Shown: positions 9,680-21,120, counted from the first letter of the stretch. The stretch is 64,000 bases of DNA from Herminiimonas arsenicoxydans (GCA_000026125.1 CU207211.1:1364001-1428000), one strand, 5' to 3'. Made by a program: numbers and translations. Notes: generated from the letters alone by a model not told the origin.

Positions 9680-12118
9680 ATGTCGAACGTTGTAAACACT
9701 GGTATTAAGCATGACCAGGTAGTAGAAGGAAATTACGTCATTTCCTTCGAACATCTACGGATGTCCGATGTGGACTCGGTGGGAGGTAAAAACTCTTCAT
9801 TGGGAGAAATGATCAGTCAGCTTGCAGAAGCAGGCGTGCGGGTGCCGGGCGGCTTTGCCACTACGGCACAGGCATTTCGGGATTTTCTTGAGCATAGCGA
9901 AGGCGGCGGACTGAGTCTGGCGCAACGCATTGCAGATCGGCTTGCCGATTTGGATATTGACGATGTCCGTGCGCTGGCGCAGGCCGGCGCCGAGATTCGG
10001 CAATGGATCGTGGAAACACCGTTCCCACCACGACTCCTGAATGAAATCACGCAGTACTATCACAATCTTTCCTCTGACTCATCCAAGGAAATGTCGTTTG
10101 CCGTGCGTTCTTCCGCGACTGCTGAAGATTTGCCGGACGCGTCGTTTGCCGGTCAGCAGGAAACCTTCCTCAATGTAGTCGGCATCGACAATGTGCTGGA
10201 AGCCATCAAGCATGTGTTCGCTTCGCTGTACAACGATCGTGCGATTTCCTATCGTGTACACAAGGGATTTACCCATGCCGAAGTAGCCTTGTCGGCCGGC
10301 GTGCAACGCATGGTGCGTTCCGATCTGGGTTCTGCCGGTGTGATGTTTACAATGGATACCGAATCCGGTTTCACCGATGTGGTCTTCATCACTTCCAGCT
10401 ACGGGCTGGGCGAAACTGTGGTGCAGGGCGCCGTCAATCCTGACGAATTCTATGTGCACAAGCCGATGCTGGAACAAGGCAGGCTGCCTATCATCCGCCG
10501 CAATATCGGTTCCAAACTGATCAAGATGGAATTTACTGCCGAAGCCAAAGCAGGACATTCAGTGCAGACCGTCGATGTGCCTATCGGCATGCGCAATCGC
10601 TATTCGCTGACCGATGAGGAAATCGTGCAACTGGCAAAGTACGCCGTCATCATTGAAAAGCACTACGGCCGCCCTATGGATATCGAATGGGGCAAGGATG
10701 GTCTGGATGGCCAGCTCTACATCCTGCAGGCGCGTCCGGAAACCGTCAAGTCGCAGCAAAAAGCGACTGATGTGCAGCAACGCTTCAAGATGAAAGGTAG
10801 CGGCACCGTGTTGACCGTCGGTCGCGCCATTGGCCAGAAGATCGGCGCCGGTCCGGTCCGTGTGATTCTCGACGCTGCAGATATGGAGCGCGTGCAACCG
10901 GGCGACGTGTTGGTCGCCGACATGACTGATCCTAACTGGGAACCGGTCATGAAGCGCGCCTCCGCCATCATTACCAATCGCGGTGGTCGTACCTGTCACG
11001 CGGCAATTATCGCGCGTGAACTGGGCGTACCGGCGGTTGTTGGCTGTGGTGATGCCACCGAGTTGTTGAAGGATGGTGCGCTGGTCACGGTGTCATGCGC
11101 TGAAGGCGACGAAGGCAAAGTGTATGACGGCTTGCTGGAATCCGAAGTGACGGAAATTGCGCGCGGCGATTTGCCTGAGCTGCCATTGAAGATCACGCTC
11201 AACGTCGGCAATCCTCAGCTCGCATTTGACTTCCAGTCGATTCCGAATGCAGGTGTCGGTCTGGCGCGCCTGGAATTCATCATCAACAACAATATCGGCG
11301 TGCATCCAAAAGCGATTCTGGAATATCCGAACATCGATCCGGATTTGAAGAAGGCAGTGGAATCGGTCGCACGCGGCCATGCGTCGCCGAAGGCTTTTTA
11401 TATCGACAAGCTGGCAGAAGGCATAGCTACCATCGGCGCCGCATTCTGGCCCAAGCCGGTGATTGTGCGGCTGTCGGATTTCAAGTCTAACGAGTACAAG
11501 AAGCTGATCGGCGGTTCGCGTTACGAGCCGGATGAAGAAAATCCTATGCTGGGCTTCCGTGGCGTGGCGCGTTACCTCGCACCTGATTTTGCCGAAGCGT
11601 TCGAGATGGAATGCAAGGCGATGAAGCGCGTGCGCGACGACATGGGATTGACCAACGTCGAGATCATGGTGCCGTTTGTCCGCACCCTGGGCCAGGCTGA
11701 AAAAGTCATTGACCTGCTGGCGAAGAATGGTTTGAAACGCGGCGAGAACGGCTTGCGCATCATCATGATGTGCGAAGTCCCATCGAATGCAATTCTGGCG
11801 GAAGAATTCCTGAATTACTTTGACGGTTTCTCTATCGGCTCCAACGATTTGACGCAGTTGACGCTGGGTCTGGATCGTGACTCCGGGATGGAAATTCTGG
11901 CGGCCGATTTCGACGAACGCGATCCTGCCGTATTGGCCTTGTTCTCGCGTGCGATTGCTGCATGCCGCAAGCAGGGCAAGTACGTGGGTATTTGCGGTCA
12001 GGGACCATCGGATCATCCGGATTTTGCAGAGTGGCTGATGAAGGAAGGCATTACTTCGCTTTCACTCAATCCGGACTCGGTAATCGAAACATGGCAGAGT
12101 CTGGCAAAACGTTTGTGA
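9680..12118 (+). CDS. ppsA: Phosphoenolpyruvate synthase
   Basis: Converts pyruvate, ATP and water to PEP, AMP and phosphate for gluconeogenesis. The ATP-grasp domain covers about residues 20-350 ([34 protein letters not shown]). The phosphohistidine swivel domain contains [14 protein letters not shown], with the catalytic His near residue 440 and the Thr two positions before it, the expected PSRP target. A PEP/pyruvate TIM barrel follows to the end ([25 protein letters not shown]). The length of 812 is usual. A strong terminator follows at 12242. Confidence 0.98.
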   Translation: MSNVVNTGIKHDQVVEGNYVISFEHLRMSDVDSVGGKNSSLGEMISQLAEAGVRVPGGFATTAQAFRDFLEHSEGGGLSLAQRIADRLADLDIDDVRALAQAGAEIRQWIVETPFPPRLLNEITQYYHNLSSDSSKEMSFAVRSSATAEDLPDASFAGQQETFLNVVGIDNVLEAIKHVFASLYNDRAISYRVHKGFTHAEVALSAGVQRMVRSDLGSAGVMFTMDTESGFTDVVFITSSYGLGETVVQGAVNPDEFYVHKPMLEQGRLPIIRRNIGSKLIKMEFTAEAKAGHSVQTVDVPIGMRNRYSLTDEEIVQLAKYAVIIEKHYGRPMDIEWGKDGLDGQLYILQARPETVKSQQKATDVQQRFKMKGSGTVLTVGRAIGQKIGAGPVRVILDAADMERVQPGDVLVADMTDPNWEPVMKRASAIITNRGGRTCHAAIIARELGVPAVVGCGDATELLKDGALVTVSCAEGDEGKVYDGLLESEVTEIARGDLPELPLKITLNVGNPQLAFDFQSIPNAGVGLARLEFIINNNIGVHPKAILEYPNIDPDLKKAVESVARGHASPKAFYIDKLAEGIATIGAAFWPKPVIVRLSDFKSNEYKKLIGGSRYEPDEENPMLGFRGVARYLAPDFAEAFEMECKAMKRVRDDMGLTNVEIMVPFVRTLGQAEKVIDLLAKNGLKRGENGLRIIMMCEVPSNAILAEEFLNYFDGFSIGSNDLTQLTLGLDRDSGMEILAADFDERDPAVLALFSRAIAACRKQGKYVGICGQGPSDHPDFAEWLMKEGITSLSLNPDSVIETWQSLAKRL

Positions 12119-12241
12119 TGACGCAATTGAACAAATAAGTGGTAACGGTCGGATGCTTAAATTATTTTCCAGCACGGTTTTTTAGACTAGACTGTGGACA
12201 CCCGACCGGATAACACTGAACAAGCTTTATCGTGGTTTATC

Positions 12242-12276
12242 AACCCTCGTTGCTCTCCGGACTGCGAGGGTTTTTT
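12242..12276 (+). terminator. Rho-independent terminator of ppsA
   Basis: AACCCTCG (12242-12249) pairs with CGAGGGTT (12265-12272), and the stem is followed by a run of T. It lies about 120 bases after the ppsA stop and before the nfeD gene. The 15-base loop is somewhat long. Confidence 0.8.
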
Positions 12277-12299
12277 GCTTGTGAGCTAAAGGAATGCTG

Positions 12300-12752
12300 A
12301 TGACGGACTGGATGATTTGGTTTGCGGTGGCATGCGTGTTGATCATACTGGAGATGGCAACCGGCACCTTTTATCTGTTGATGATTGCGATCGGCGCCAT
12401 AACGGGCGGCATAGTTGCGTTGAGCGGCGCAAGCGGCACATGGCAATGCATATTGGCGGCAGTGATTGCAGCGGTCGCGACGTTTGCCTTGCGTCGCAGT
12501 CGTTTTGGCCGCACGGAAAATCCGGACGCATCGCGCGATCCCGACGTGAATCTGGATATCGGACAAACGCTGGAAGTCGCAGAGTGGCGTACTGTTTCAG
12601 GTGCGAAGAGCACGGCACGTGTCATGTATCGCGGCGCACCGTGGGATGTCGAGCTGGCGAGCGGCGGCACGGCAGTAGCGGGCCAATTCCGGATTCAGGA
12701 AGTACAGGGCAATCGTTTGATAGTCATCAATAGCAATGCGGCGGATGGCTAG
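12300..12752 (+). CDS. NfeD family membrane protein
   Basis: Small membrane protein of the NfeD family, usually paired with a stomatin/SPFH partner in membrane microdomain organisation. Two or three hydrophobic segments occupy the first 70 residues (MIWFAVACVLIILEMATG, YLLMIAIGAITGGIVAL, CILAAVIAAVATFAL). The C-terminal half is a beta-rich OB-fold domain (IGQTLEVAEWRTVSGAKSTARV ends in this region). An ATG at 12294 is also in frame, but AAAGGA at 12288-12293 is well spaced only for 12300. The adjacent SPFH gene 60 bases downstream confirms the pairing. Confidence 0.9.
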   Translation: MTDWMIWFAVACVLIILEMATGTFYLLMIAIGAITGGIVALSGASGTWQCILAAVIAAVATFALRRSRFGRTENPDASRDPDVNLDIGQTLEVAEWRTVSGAKSTARVMYRGAPWDVELASGGTAVAGQFRIQEVQGNRLIVINSNAADG

Positions 12753-12812
12753 ACTTTCCGTTTTGCAGATCAGATAAATTACGACCCAATCGCAACACAC
12801 CAAGGAGTTCCC

Positions 12813-13748
12813 ATGCTCGGTACTACCAGCACTACCATCATTTTTTTGCTCTTTGTCGTCATCGTTTTTGTCGTCAAGACGATCAACGTTGTGCCGCAAC
12901 AGCACGCCTGGGTCGTTGAGCGCCTGGGCAAATATCACGCCACGCTGGGCCCTGGCCTGAAGATCGTGCTGCCCTTCATCGATCGCATCGCCTACAAGCA
13001 TTCGCTGAAGGAAATTCCGCTTGATGTGCCCATGCAGGTCTGTATCACGAAGGATAATACGCAACTTGAAGTCGACGGCATTCTGTATTTCCAGGTGACT
13101 GATCCGATGCGTGCATCGTATGGTTCATCGAATTACATTTCGGCGATTTCGCAACTGGCGCAAACGACTTTGCGTTCGGTCATCGGGCGCATGGAGCTGG
13201 ACAAGACTTTTGAGGAACGCGACCTGATCAATCACAGTGTGGTGGGCGCAGTCGATGAGTCGGCGGCAAATTGGGGCGTGAAAGTCTTGCGTTACGAGAT
13301 CAAGGATCTGACGCCGCCGCGTGAAATTCTGCATGCCATGCAATCGCAGATCACCGCCGAGCGCGAGAAGCGTGCATTGATTGCAGCGTCGGAGGGACGC
13401 AAGCAGGAGCAGATCAATATTGCCAATGGCGAGCGCGAAGCATCGATTGCCCGTTCGGAAGGCGAGAAACAGGCCGCAATCAATCGCGCGCAGGGTGAAG
13501 CCTCGGCGATCCTGTCGATTGCCGAGGCGACTGCCGAGGCCATACGAAAAACCGCATCGGCGATACGTGAGCCGGGAGGTTCGGATGCAGTAAATCTGAA
13601 GGTGGCCGAACAGTATGTCGAGGCATTCGGCAAACTGGCGAAGACCAATAATTCCATCATCATTCCAGCCAATCTGGGCGATATGGGTGGACTGATTGCA
13701 ACGGCCATGCAGGTTGTGAAATCGCAGGGCTCGCAGATCAAGTCTTGA
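12813..13748 (+). CDS. SPFH/stomatin-like membrane protein (paraslipin, QmcA type)
   Basis: Membrane-anchored scaffold protein of the stomatin/prohibitin superfamily, thought to form oligomers in membrane domains and act with NfeD. One N-terminal membrane segment (about residues 5-25) is followed by the SPFH domain starting at VPQQHAWVVERLGKYH. A long charged helical region (about 180-260; SEGRKQEQINIANGEREA) and a C-terminal NSIIIPANLGDMGGLIATAM stretch complete the protein. AAGGAG precedes the ATG. The length of 311 is typical. It forms an operon with the NfeD gene. Confidence 0.94.
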   Translation: MLGTTSTTIIFLLFVVIVFVVKTINVVPQQHAWVVERLGKYHATLGPGLKIVLPFIDRIAYKHSLKEIPLDVPMQVCITKDNTQLEVDGILYFQVTDPMRASYGSSNYISAISQLAQTTLRSVIGRMELDKTFEERDLINHSVVGAVDESAANWGVKVLRYEIKDLTPPREILHAMQSQITAEREKRALIAASEGRKQEQINIANGEREASIARSEGEKQAAINRAQGEASAILSIAEATAEAIRKTASAIREPGGSDAVNLKVAEQYVEAFGKLAKTNNSIIIPANLGDMGGLIATAMQVVKSQGSQIKS

Positions 13749-13778
13749 GTACGGGCAACAGGCCGAAGATAGTTGGCT

Positions 13779-13810
13779 AAAAAAATGGCGCTCTGGAGCG
13801 CCGTTTTTTT
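13779..13810. terminator. Bidirectional terminator between SPFH gene and smpB
   Basis: GGCGCTC (13787-13793) pairs with GAGCGCC (13796-13802). An A-run lies on the left and seven T on the right, so the hairpin can end transcription of both convergent genes. The T-run overlaps the smpB stop codon. Confidence 0.88.
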
Positions 13811-14258
13811 ATCGTCGATTCTGTTTCATCACCGCCTGGATTTCGCGCTGGGTGTCGCGCTGCTTCTCGCTATCGCGCTTGTCGTGCTGTTTCTTGCCTT
13901 TCGCCAGCCCAATCTCGCACTTGATATAGCCTTTCTGATAGTGCAGATTGAGCGGCACCAGCGTGTAGCCGGCGCGTTCAACCTTGATCGACAATTTTTT
14001 GATCTCGTCGGCCTTCAGCAGCAGCTTGCGCGTGCGCACCGGATCGGGCGTGACGTGTGTGGAGGCGGAGGCCAGAGGGCTGATATGCGCACCGAAGAGA
14101 AAAATCTCATCGTTGCGTACGATCACGTATGCCTCTTTCAATTGCGAGCGTCCGGCGCGTATGGCCTTGACTTCCCAACCCTGCAATACGATGCCGGCCT
14201 CGAAGCGCTCCTCGATAAAATAATCGTGGAATGCTTTTCTGTTATCAACAATGCTCAT
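13809..14258 (-). CDS. smpB: SmpB, SsrA (tmRNA)-binding protein
   Basis: Brings tmRNA to stalled ribosomes for trans-translation. Recognised by [32 protein letters not shown] and [10 protein letters not shown] at the start, and a basic C-terminal tail ([18 protein letters not shown]) that folds into the mRNA channel. The length of 149 is normal. It diverges from ratA, as in many beta- and gamma-proteobacteria. The tmRNA gene itself is not in the window as far as I can see. Confidence 0.97.
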   Translation of the reverse strand: MSIVDNRKAFHDYFIEERFEAGIVLQGWEVKAIRAGRSQLKEAYVIVRNDEIFLFGAHISPLASASTHVTPDPVRTRKLLLKADEIKKLSIKVERAGYTLVPLNLHYQKGYIKCEIGLAKGKKQHDKRDSEKQRDTQREIQAVMKQNRR

Positions 14259-14321
14259 GAGTTTCGGCTAATGGTCGGTTAAAATGGCAACTCTGCGATT
14301 CTATCAAACGGTTCCTATTCG

Positions 14322-14753
14322 ATGGCAGTAGTGCACAAAACAGTTTTGCTGGGTTACAGCGCCGAACAGATGTTCACGCTGGTTGATCGGGTCGAGGATT
14401 ATCCTCAATTCCTGCCATGGTGTGGTGGAATAGATGTCAAGCAGCGGGAAGAAGGCAAGCTGGTGGCGAGCATCATGATCAATTATCACGGTATCAGGCA
14501 AAGTTTCACCACCGAGAACACGACGGTGCGGCCGGTATCGATGACCATGCGTTTGCTGGAAGGGCCGTTCAAGGAATTGCATGGCACCTGGACCTTCAAG
14601 CCCTTGCGTGAAGATGCCTGCAAGATTGAATTCGATTTGCAGTATGAATTTTCCAATCGCCTGATCGAATCCATTATCGGGCCGGTGTTCAACATGATCG
14701 CGACCAGCTTCGTCGATTCATTCAGCAAGCGGGCGGAAGAAGTCTATGGCTGA
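14322..14753 (+). CDS. ratA: RatA, START/Coq10-like ribosome association protein
   Basis: SRPBCC (START-like) fold protein. In E. coli RatA was reported to bind the 50S subunit and block subunit joining; related Coq10 proteins bind ubiquinone, so the cellular role is uncertain. Features are HKTVLLGYSAEQMFTLV at the start, the DYPQFLPWC motif and the C-terminal amphipathic helix near FNMIATSFVDSFSKRAEEVYG. The length of 143 is typical. It overlaps ratB by 8 bases and diverges from smpB, the conserved neighbourhood. Confidence 0.93.
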   Translation: MAVVHKTVLLGYSAEQMFTLVDRVEDYPQFLPWCGGIDVKQREEGKLVASIMINYHGIRQSFTTENTTVRPVSMTMRLLEGPFKELHGTWTFKPLREDACKIEFDLQYEFSNRLIESIIGPVFNMIATSFVDSFSKRAEEVYG

Positions 14754-15066
14754 TGATATGAGCAATGCCCCTGCCGCCATCCATATCCAGATCTGCTACG
14801 CCAGAGAGGATAAGCAGTTTTTGCTGGATCAGACGGTGCCGCCCGGTACGACGATCCAACAGGCAATTCAGGGAAGTGGAATTATCCAGCTGGCGCCGGA
14901 AATCGATGTGAGCGTCTGGCGTGTGGGTATTTACAGCAAATTGAAAACGCTGGATACTGTGCTGCGCGAACACGACAGGGTGGAAATTTACCGCCCCCTG
15001 ATCGCCGATCCCAAAGACTCCCGTCGCAAGCGTGCCGAAAGTCGGGATGTCAAAAAGAAGGCCTGA
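14746..15066 (+). CDS. ratB: RatB/RnfH family ubiquitin-like protein
   Basis: Small protein of the RnfH (UPF0125) family with a beta-grasp, ubiquitin-like fold; its function is not established. Recognisable stretches are IQICYARED near the start, VPPGTTIQQAIQGSGII in the middle and VGIYSKLKTLDTVLREHDRVEIYRPL at the end of the domain (split here for length). A basic tail follows. The ATG lies inside the end of ratA, so the two genes are probably translated together. Confidence 0.92.
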   Translation: MADDMSNAPAAIHIQICYAREDKQFLLDQTVPPGTTIQQAIQGSGIIQLAPEIDVSVWRVGIYSKLKTLDTVLREHDRVEIYRPLIADPKDSRRKRAESRDVKKKA

Positions 15067-15111
15067 CAGAGCTGCCGGTTTCAGCAGCTGAATTGGTCAA
15101 CATTCCAAACC

Positions 15112-15618
15112 TTATTTGCATTCTTCCAGCGCGCGTTTGTTTTCACGCATTTCCTGCGCCCGCTCCTCATCGCTCAGATATGTACGTTCGCCGGATTTAT
15201 CCATGCGGCTGATGCGCTCGCCTGAATCCAGCACGCGCTTGTAATTGCCTGCCTGCTCACAGTTTTTCTTTTTGTCGGCCGCAGCCTGTTTTTTTGCTTC
15301 CGCTTCCTTGTCCTTTTCCGCCTGCTGTGCACGGCGCTTCTGGAAGTCGGCGTTCTTTTCAGCGATGGTTTGCGGGCCTTTTTTTGCCGCTTCACCATCT
15401 TTTTCAGTTTCTTCGGCCGGCTTGACAGGTGTGCTGGCCGGTGTCAGACCTTTGGGGGATTTGAGAATTTTGCTGTTCGGCACCGATGCAGGCGGTGGTG
15501 TGTCGGAATACTGTTTGACACCTTGGTCATTCAGCCAGACATATTGAGCCATGGCTGCGCTGGTGCATCCGGCGAGAAAAATGGCGACAGCAAGGCGTTT
15601 CAAGCCGGGTGCATGCAT
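15112..15618 (-). CDS. DUF4124 domain-containing exported protein
   Basis: Exported protein of unknown function. A signal peptide covers about residues 1-24 (LAVAIFLAGCTSAAMAQ); a Cys lies inside it but is not in a clear lipobox. The DUF4124 domain follows (YVWLNDQGVKQYSDTPPP). Residues 60-130 are very rich in Lys, Glu, Ala and Gln and probably form one long helix. The C-terminus (SGERISRMDKSGERTYLSD) resembles other DUF4124 proteins. It stands alone between ratB and guaB on the opposite strand. Confidence 0.82.
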   Translation of the reverse strand: MHAPGLKRLAVAIFLAGCTSAAMAQYVWLNDQGVKQYSDTPPPASVPNSKILKSPKGLTPASTPVKPAEETEKDGEAAKKGPQTIAEKNADFQKRRAQQAEKDKEAEAKKQAAADKKKNCEQAGNYKRVLDSGERISRMDKSGERTYLSDEERAQEMRENKRALEECK

Positions 15619-15748
15619 GGTGTGTCCTTAAAGGAGGGCGGAATAAATACTTGTGCGATTTCGCCATGCTTCCTGCCATCTGTCAATGCATAGGCCGGGT
15701 TTGCAGTAAATCTTGTCGCAAGCGCGGGACGCGGCAAGCGGATTTCTG

Positions 15749-15754
15749 TATAAT
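15749..15754 (+). promoter_or_regulatory. Probable -10 element of guaB
   Basis: A perfect TATAAT lies 28 bases before the guaB start. No convincing -35 hexamer is found 15-19 bases upstream, so this is a partial promoter call. Confidence 0.45.
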
Positions 15755-15772
15755 TCGGTTTTGCGCCAATAG

Positions 15773-17242
<1,470 letters not shown>

Positions 17243-17246
17243 GATC

Positions 17247-17717
17247 ATGCCGCAGCAGGCGAATGAAATGACTGCAGCAGGCAGGGCGGAGCACGAGGAT
17301 CTTGCACAGGTGATTGCGCGTATCGAGCGGCTGGGTAAAGGTCTGTTCGGCGTTACTGCCTGTGTAGTGCTCCTGCATGCTCCGGATGAGGTGTTGGCCG
17401 AAACGGCTTTTTCCTCGTCAGCGCATCGCTTCTGCGCCGGCCTGCCTTTGGGCGAGGCCTTGCAACTGATGCCGGAGAAAGCATCGCCTTTCAGCCCTGC
17501 GCTGGGCAAGGTCGATAATTTCGAGGTGCGGTTTTGTGCCCTGCAGCCTTTGCGTGATCGCGCCGGCAATGTCGTCGGCAGAGTAGCGCTGATACATGAG
17601 CGCACGCGCGATTTCACATCCGGCGATGGACACTGGATGGTGGATCTGGCGGCGCTGATCGAGCGGGAATTGCACTTCTCCGGTTTTTCCGCTGCTTCAT
17701 CCCGCACCGGCTCCTGA
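17247..17717 (+). CDS. Small GAF-like domain protein between guaB and guaA
   Basis: Uncharacterised cytoplasmic protein of 156 residues. The pattern (LAQVIARIERLGKGLFGVTACVVLL, then a central FEVRFCALQPLRDRAGNVVGRVALI strand-turn-strand, described in parts) resembles a single GAF sensory domain. No HTH or catalytic domain is attached. I chose the ATG at 17247 because it lies directly after the guaB stop; an in-frame ATG at 17268 is an alternative. Its position inside the guaB-guaA unit suggests co-expression with GMP synthesis, but a role is inference only. Confidence 0.72.
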   Translation: MPQQANEMTAAGRAEHEDLAQVIARIERLGKGLFGVTACVVLLHAPDEVLAETAFSSSAHRFCAGLPLGEALQLMPEKASPFSPALGKVDNFEVRFCALQPLRDRAGNVVGRVALIHERTRDFTSGDGHWMVDLAALIERELHFSGFSAASSRTGS

Positions 17718-17763
17718 TCTGAAAATTAACTGTTCCACATTGAAACGCTAAGCCATTTATCTC

Positions 17764-19383
17764 ATGCATTCGAAAATTCTCATCCTCGATTTCGGTTCCC
17801 AGGTCACCCAGCTGATCGCACGTCGCGTGCGCGATTCAGGTGTTTTTTCCGAAGTCTATCCGTATGACGTCAGCGATGAATTCGTGCGCAATTACGGCGC
17901 AGCCGGCGTGATTCTGTCAGGCGGCCCGAACTCGGTGATCGAGGGCGACGAGTCGCCGCGCGTACCGCAAGCCGTATTTGAACTGGGCGTACCTGTGCTG
18001 GGCATCTGTTATGGGATGCAGGCGATGGCGGAGCAACTGGGCGGCAAGGTCGAAAATGGTACGGTGCGCGAATTCGGTTACGCCGAGGTGCGTGCACATG
18101 GTCATACGGCACTGCTGAAAGACATCAGCGACTTCACTACGCCTGAAGGTCATGGCATGCTGAAGGTCTGGATGAGCCATGGCGACAAGGTCAATGAAAT
18201 GCCGCCCGGCTTCAAGCTGATGGCATCGACGCCGAATTGCCCGATTGCCGGCATGGCCGACGAAGCGCGCCACATGTATGCATTCCAGTTCCATCCGGAA
18301 GTCACGCATACGCTGCAGGGCAAGGCTATTATCGCGCGCTTCGTGCACGATATCTGCGGCTGCAAATCGGACTGGAACATGCCCGACTATATCGCCGAAG
18401 CGGTTGAAAAAATTCGCCAGCAGGTCGGCAACGATGAAGTCATTCTCGGCTTGTCCGGCGGTGTGGACAGCAGCGTTGCTGCGGCACTGATCCATCGCGC
18501 CATCGGCGACCAACTGACGTGCGTATTTGTCGATCACGGTTTGCTGCGTCTCGACGAAGGCAAGATGGTGATGGAGATGTTCGCCGACCATCTGGGCGTC
18601 AATGTGATCCGCATCGATGCAGTCGATCAGTTCATGGGTCATCTGGCCGGCGTGACCGATCCGGAAGCCAAGCGCAAGATCATCGGTCGCGAATTCGTGG
18701 AAGTGTTCCAGGTCGAAGCCGGCAAACGCAAGAATGCGAAGTGGCTCGCACAAGGCACGATTTACCCGGACGTGATTGAAAGCGCAGGCAAGGGCAAGAA
18801 GGGCCATACGATCAAGAGCCACCATAATGTCGGCGGCTTGCCGGAAACCTTGAACCTGCAATTGCTGGAACCCTTGCGCGAGCTGTTCAAGGATGAAGTG
18901 CGTCAACTGGGCGTTGCGCTCGGCCTGCCGCACGATATGGTGTATCGCCATCCTTTCCCCGGCCCTGGGCTGGGCGTGCGCATACTCGGCGAAGTGAAAA
19001 AGGACTTTGCCGACCTGCTGCGTCGTGCCGATGCGATCTTTATCGAAGAACTGCGCAATACGCCATATGTGCTCGCAGCCGGTGCATCGGAATCAACCGA
19101 CAACGGGATTCCGCATCGCAACTGGTACGACGCAACCAGCCAGGCGTTCGCGGTATTTTTGCCGGTCAAGTCGGTCGGCGTGATGGGTGATGGCCGTACC
19201 TACGAATACGTGGTGGCCTTGCGTGCAGTGCAGACGCAGGATTTCATGACGGCGCACTGGGCGCATTTGCCATACGAATTGCTGGGCAAGGTTTCCAACC
19301 GCATTATCAATGAAGTACGCGGCATCAATCGCGTGGTGTACGATATTTCCGGCAAGCCGCCGGCCACGATCGAGTGGGAATAA
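17764..19383 (+). CDS. guaA: GMP synthase (glutamine-hydrolysing)
   Basis: Converts XMP to GMP with glutamine and ATP. The class I glutamine amidotransferase domain covers residues 1-200 with the nucleophile Cys in [10 protein letters not shown] and the His-Glu pair in [10 protein letters not shown]. The ATP-pyrophosphatase domain starts with the P-loop [13 protein letters not shown] near residue 235. The dimerisation domain ends in the typical KPPATIEWE. The length of 539 is normal. A hairpin at 19437 may end the operon. Confidence 0.99.
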   Translation: MHSKILILDFGSQVTQLIARRVRDSGVFSEVYPYDVSDEFVRNYGAAGVILSGGPNSVIEGDESPRVPQAVFELGVPVLGICYGMQAMAEQLGGKVENGTVREFGYAEVRAHGHTALLKDISDFTTPEGHGMLKVWMSHGDKVNEMPPGFKLMASTPNCPIAGMADEARHMYAFQFHPEVTHTLQGKAIIARFVHDICGCKSDWNMPDYIAEAVEKIRQQVGNDEVILGLSGGVDSSVAAALIHRAIGDQLTCVFVDHGLLRLDEGKMVMEMFADHLGVNVIRIDAVDQFMGHLAGVTDPEAKRKIIGREFVEVFQVEAGKRKNAKWLAQGTIYPDVIESAGKGKKGHTIKSHHNVGGLPETLNLQLLEPLRELFKDEVRQLGVALGLPHDMVYRHPFPGPGLGVRILGEVKKDFADLLRRADAIFIEELRNTPYVLAAGASESTDNGIPHRNWYDATSQAFAVFLPVKSVGVMGDGRTYEYVVALRAVQTQDFMTAHWAHLPYELLGKVSNRIINEVRGINRVVYDISGKPPATIEWE

Positions 19384-19436
19384 GCGGTTGCACCCCGCGC
19401 ACATACGGCGCGTATAACATCATCATGTAATTCTTG

Positions 19437-19466
19437 ACGCCATCCTCATCGGATGGCGTTTGCGTT
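19437..19466 (+). terminator. Probable terminator of guaA
   Basis: ACGCCATCC (19437-19445), loop TCATC, then GGATGGCGT (19451-19459) is a perfect nine-base-pair stem. The following tract TTGCGTTT is only partly T-rich. It lies between the convergent guaA and norR genes. Confidence 0.6.
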
Positions 19467-19497
19467 TCCAGCATGTTTACCGGCAATGACGAGCCAA

Positions 19498-21024
19498 TTA
19501 ATCCTTGAGTCCGAGTCGCCGTGCCAGCTTGTGCAGATTGCTCGCATCCACATCCAGTTGCCGTGCTGCCTGCGCCCAGCTGCCGCCACTGGCATCCAGT
19601 GCCTGCTGAATGGAGTGGCGCTCGCATGTTGCCACCGCATCGCGTAGAGACGATACGGCGAGAGTAATGCCTGGTAATGCTGTCTGAGTCGTCAGCGCTG
19701 GCGGCAATTCCAGTGCATCCAGATCAAGCAGCTCCGCTTCCAGCGTAATGATGTCGTTACGATTGACGCCGCGACTGAGCGTCTTGAGTGCAGCACGGCT
19801 GATCACATGTTCCAGTTCGCGCACATTGCCCGGCCAGCGATAGCGACGCAGGGCAGCTTGCGCATCGGTCGACAAGCGCAGGCTGCGCAAGCCGAGCCGC
19901 GCGCGATTGAGTTCCAGAAAGCGTCCTGCCAGCAGCAGTACATCGTTGCCGCGTTCGCGCAGTGGCGGAATCGGTAATGGATAGACCGACAGACGGTGAT
20001 ACAGGTCCGCGCGGAATGCGCCGTCTCGCACCAGGTCGCGCAAGTTACGATTGGTGGCGGCGATTACGCGCACATTGACGCGTCGCGGCCGGTCTGCACC
20101 CAGACGCTGAATCTCGCCGTTCTGCAAAGTACGCAGCAATTTGGCTTGCACCGCCAGCGGCAGTTCACCGACTTCATCGAGAAACAGCGTGCCGCCCTCG
20201 GCAGCTTCAAAACGGCCGGGCCTGTCGCTGATGGCGCCCGAGAAGGCACCTTTGGCATGGCCAAACAATTCGCTTTCTGCCAGCGATTCGGGCAATGCCG
20301 CGCAGTTGACGTGCACCAGCGGCTTGGCATGACGGCGCGAATGACGATGCAGCCGGTGTGCAAATAATTCCTTGCCGACTCCAGTTTCGCCCAGCAGCAG
20401 CACCGGCAGTTCCGAATCGGCAACCACACGCAGCTCATGCAATAGCTGGCCGATTGCCTCACTCTGGCCGATGATTTCGCTCTCCTGCTTGCTGCTGTCC
20501 ACAGGCGCATCGCCACGTGTCAGGCGCAGCGCACGAATTTCGGCTTCCAGGCGGGTGATGCGGATAGACGCCTCGATGACCATGCTGAGTTGTTGCAGTT
20601 CTGTTTGCGCAATGTCGTCGAAGGTGCCGATTTGCAGAGCATCCAGCGTCAGCACGCCCCAGGGCTGCCCTTCGACATGCAGGCTGATACCCATGCAATC
20701 GTGCACTGGCAGCGGTTCACCTATGTGTTCGTCGATCAATCCATCGTAGGGGTCGGGCAGCGTACTGTCGTGGTGGAAGCGGGTGACGTCGCGTCGCGTC
20801 AGAATGGCAGCCAGACGCGGATGCTGGCTGACCGCGAAACGACGACCCAGCGCATCGCGCACCAGGCCATCTACGGCAATCGGCCGCAAATGCTCTGCTT
20901 CCAGTTGCAGCAAGGCCACTGCACCGCAGCGGAAATGCGTACGCAAAGTACTGACCAGCCGCTGCATGCGGATCGCCGGTGCCAGATTGGCCACCAGATC
21001 GGCAAGGAAGAAATTTGTCATCAT
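19498..21024 (-). CDS. norR: NorR, nitric-oxide-responsive sigma-54 activator
   Basis: Sigma-54-dependent activator whose N-terminal GAF domain senses NO through a mononuclear iron. The GAF domain covers about residues 25-170. The AAA+ domain starts near 185 with Walker A GETGVGKELFAH. Its sigma-54 contact loop at residues 259-264 reads GAFSGA instead of the usual GAFTGA. A C-terminal Fis-type HTH (WAQAARQLDVDASNLHKLARRL) ends the protein. The length of 508 is normal for NorR. It diverges from ytfE, and three GGT-N7-ACC sites fill the gap, the first directly next to its own start codon, which suggests autoregulation. Confidence 0.93.
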   Translation of the reverse strand: MMTNFFLADLVANLAPAIRMQRLVSTLRTHFRCGAVALLQLEAEHLRPIAVDGLVRDALGRRFAVSQHPRLAAILTRRDVTRFHHDSTLPDPYDGLIDEHIGEPLPVHDCMGISLHVEGQPWGVLTLDALQIGTFDDIAQTELQQLSMVIEASIRITRLEAEIRALRLTRGDAPVDSSKQESEIIGQSEAIGQLLHELRVVADSELPVLLLGETGVGKELFAHRLHRHSRRHAKPLVHVNCAALPESLAESELFGHAKGAFSGAISDRPGRFEAAEGGTLFLDEVGELPLAVQAKLLRTLQNGEIQRLGADRPRRVNVRVIAATNRNLRDLVRDGAFRADLYHRLSVYPLPIPPLRERGNDVLLLAGRFLELNRARLGLRSLRLSTDAQAALRRYRWPGNVRELEHVISRAALKTLSRGVNRNDIITLEAELLDLDALELPPALTTQTALPGITLAVSSLRDAVATCERHSIQQALDASGGSWAQAARQLDVDASNLHKLARRLGLKD

Positions 21025-21037
21025 GGTTCAAACAACC
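21025..21037. promoter_or_regulatory. NorR-type binding site 1 (GGT-N7-ACC)
   Basis: GGT TCAAACA ACC is an exact match to the GGT-N7-ACC element described for NorR upstream of nor genes in Ralstonia/Cupriavidus. It touches the norR start codon and would cover the norR translation start region. Confidence 0.78.
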
Positions 21038-21043
21038 CTGAAC

Positions 21044-21056
21044 GGTTAGATTTACC
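21044..21056. promoter_or_regulatory. NorR-type binding site 2 (GGT-N7-ACC)
   Basis: GGT TAGATTT ACC, an exact match. Its centre is 19 bases from the centre of site 1. Confidence 0.8.
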
Positions 21057-21068
21057 TTTTTTGTTTAG

Positions 21069-21081
21069 GGTAAATAATACC
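21069..21081. promoter_or_regulatory. NorR-type binding site 3 (GGT-N7-ACC)
   Basis: GGT AAATAAT ACC, an exact match. Its centre is 25 bases from that of site 2 and about 47 bases before the GG of the sigma-54 promoter. Confidence 0.8.
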
Positions 21082-21120
21082 ATTACATTTATAAAACATT
21101 GATTTTGTTTGCCTTTTTTC

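Noticed and set aside
11093..12016. Open frame of about 300 codons on the minus strand
   Set aside because: Antisense to the TIM-barrel part of ppsA, with a composition typical of a shadow frame.
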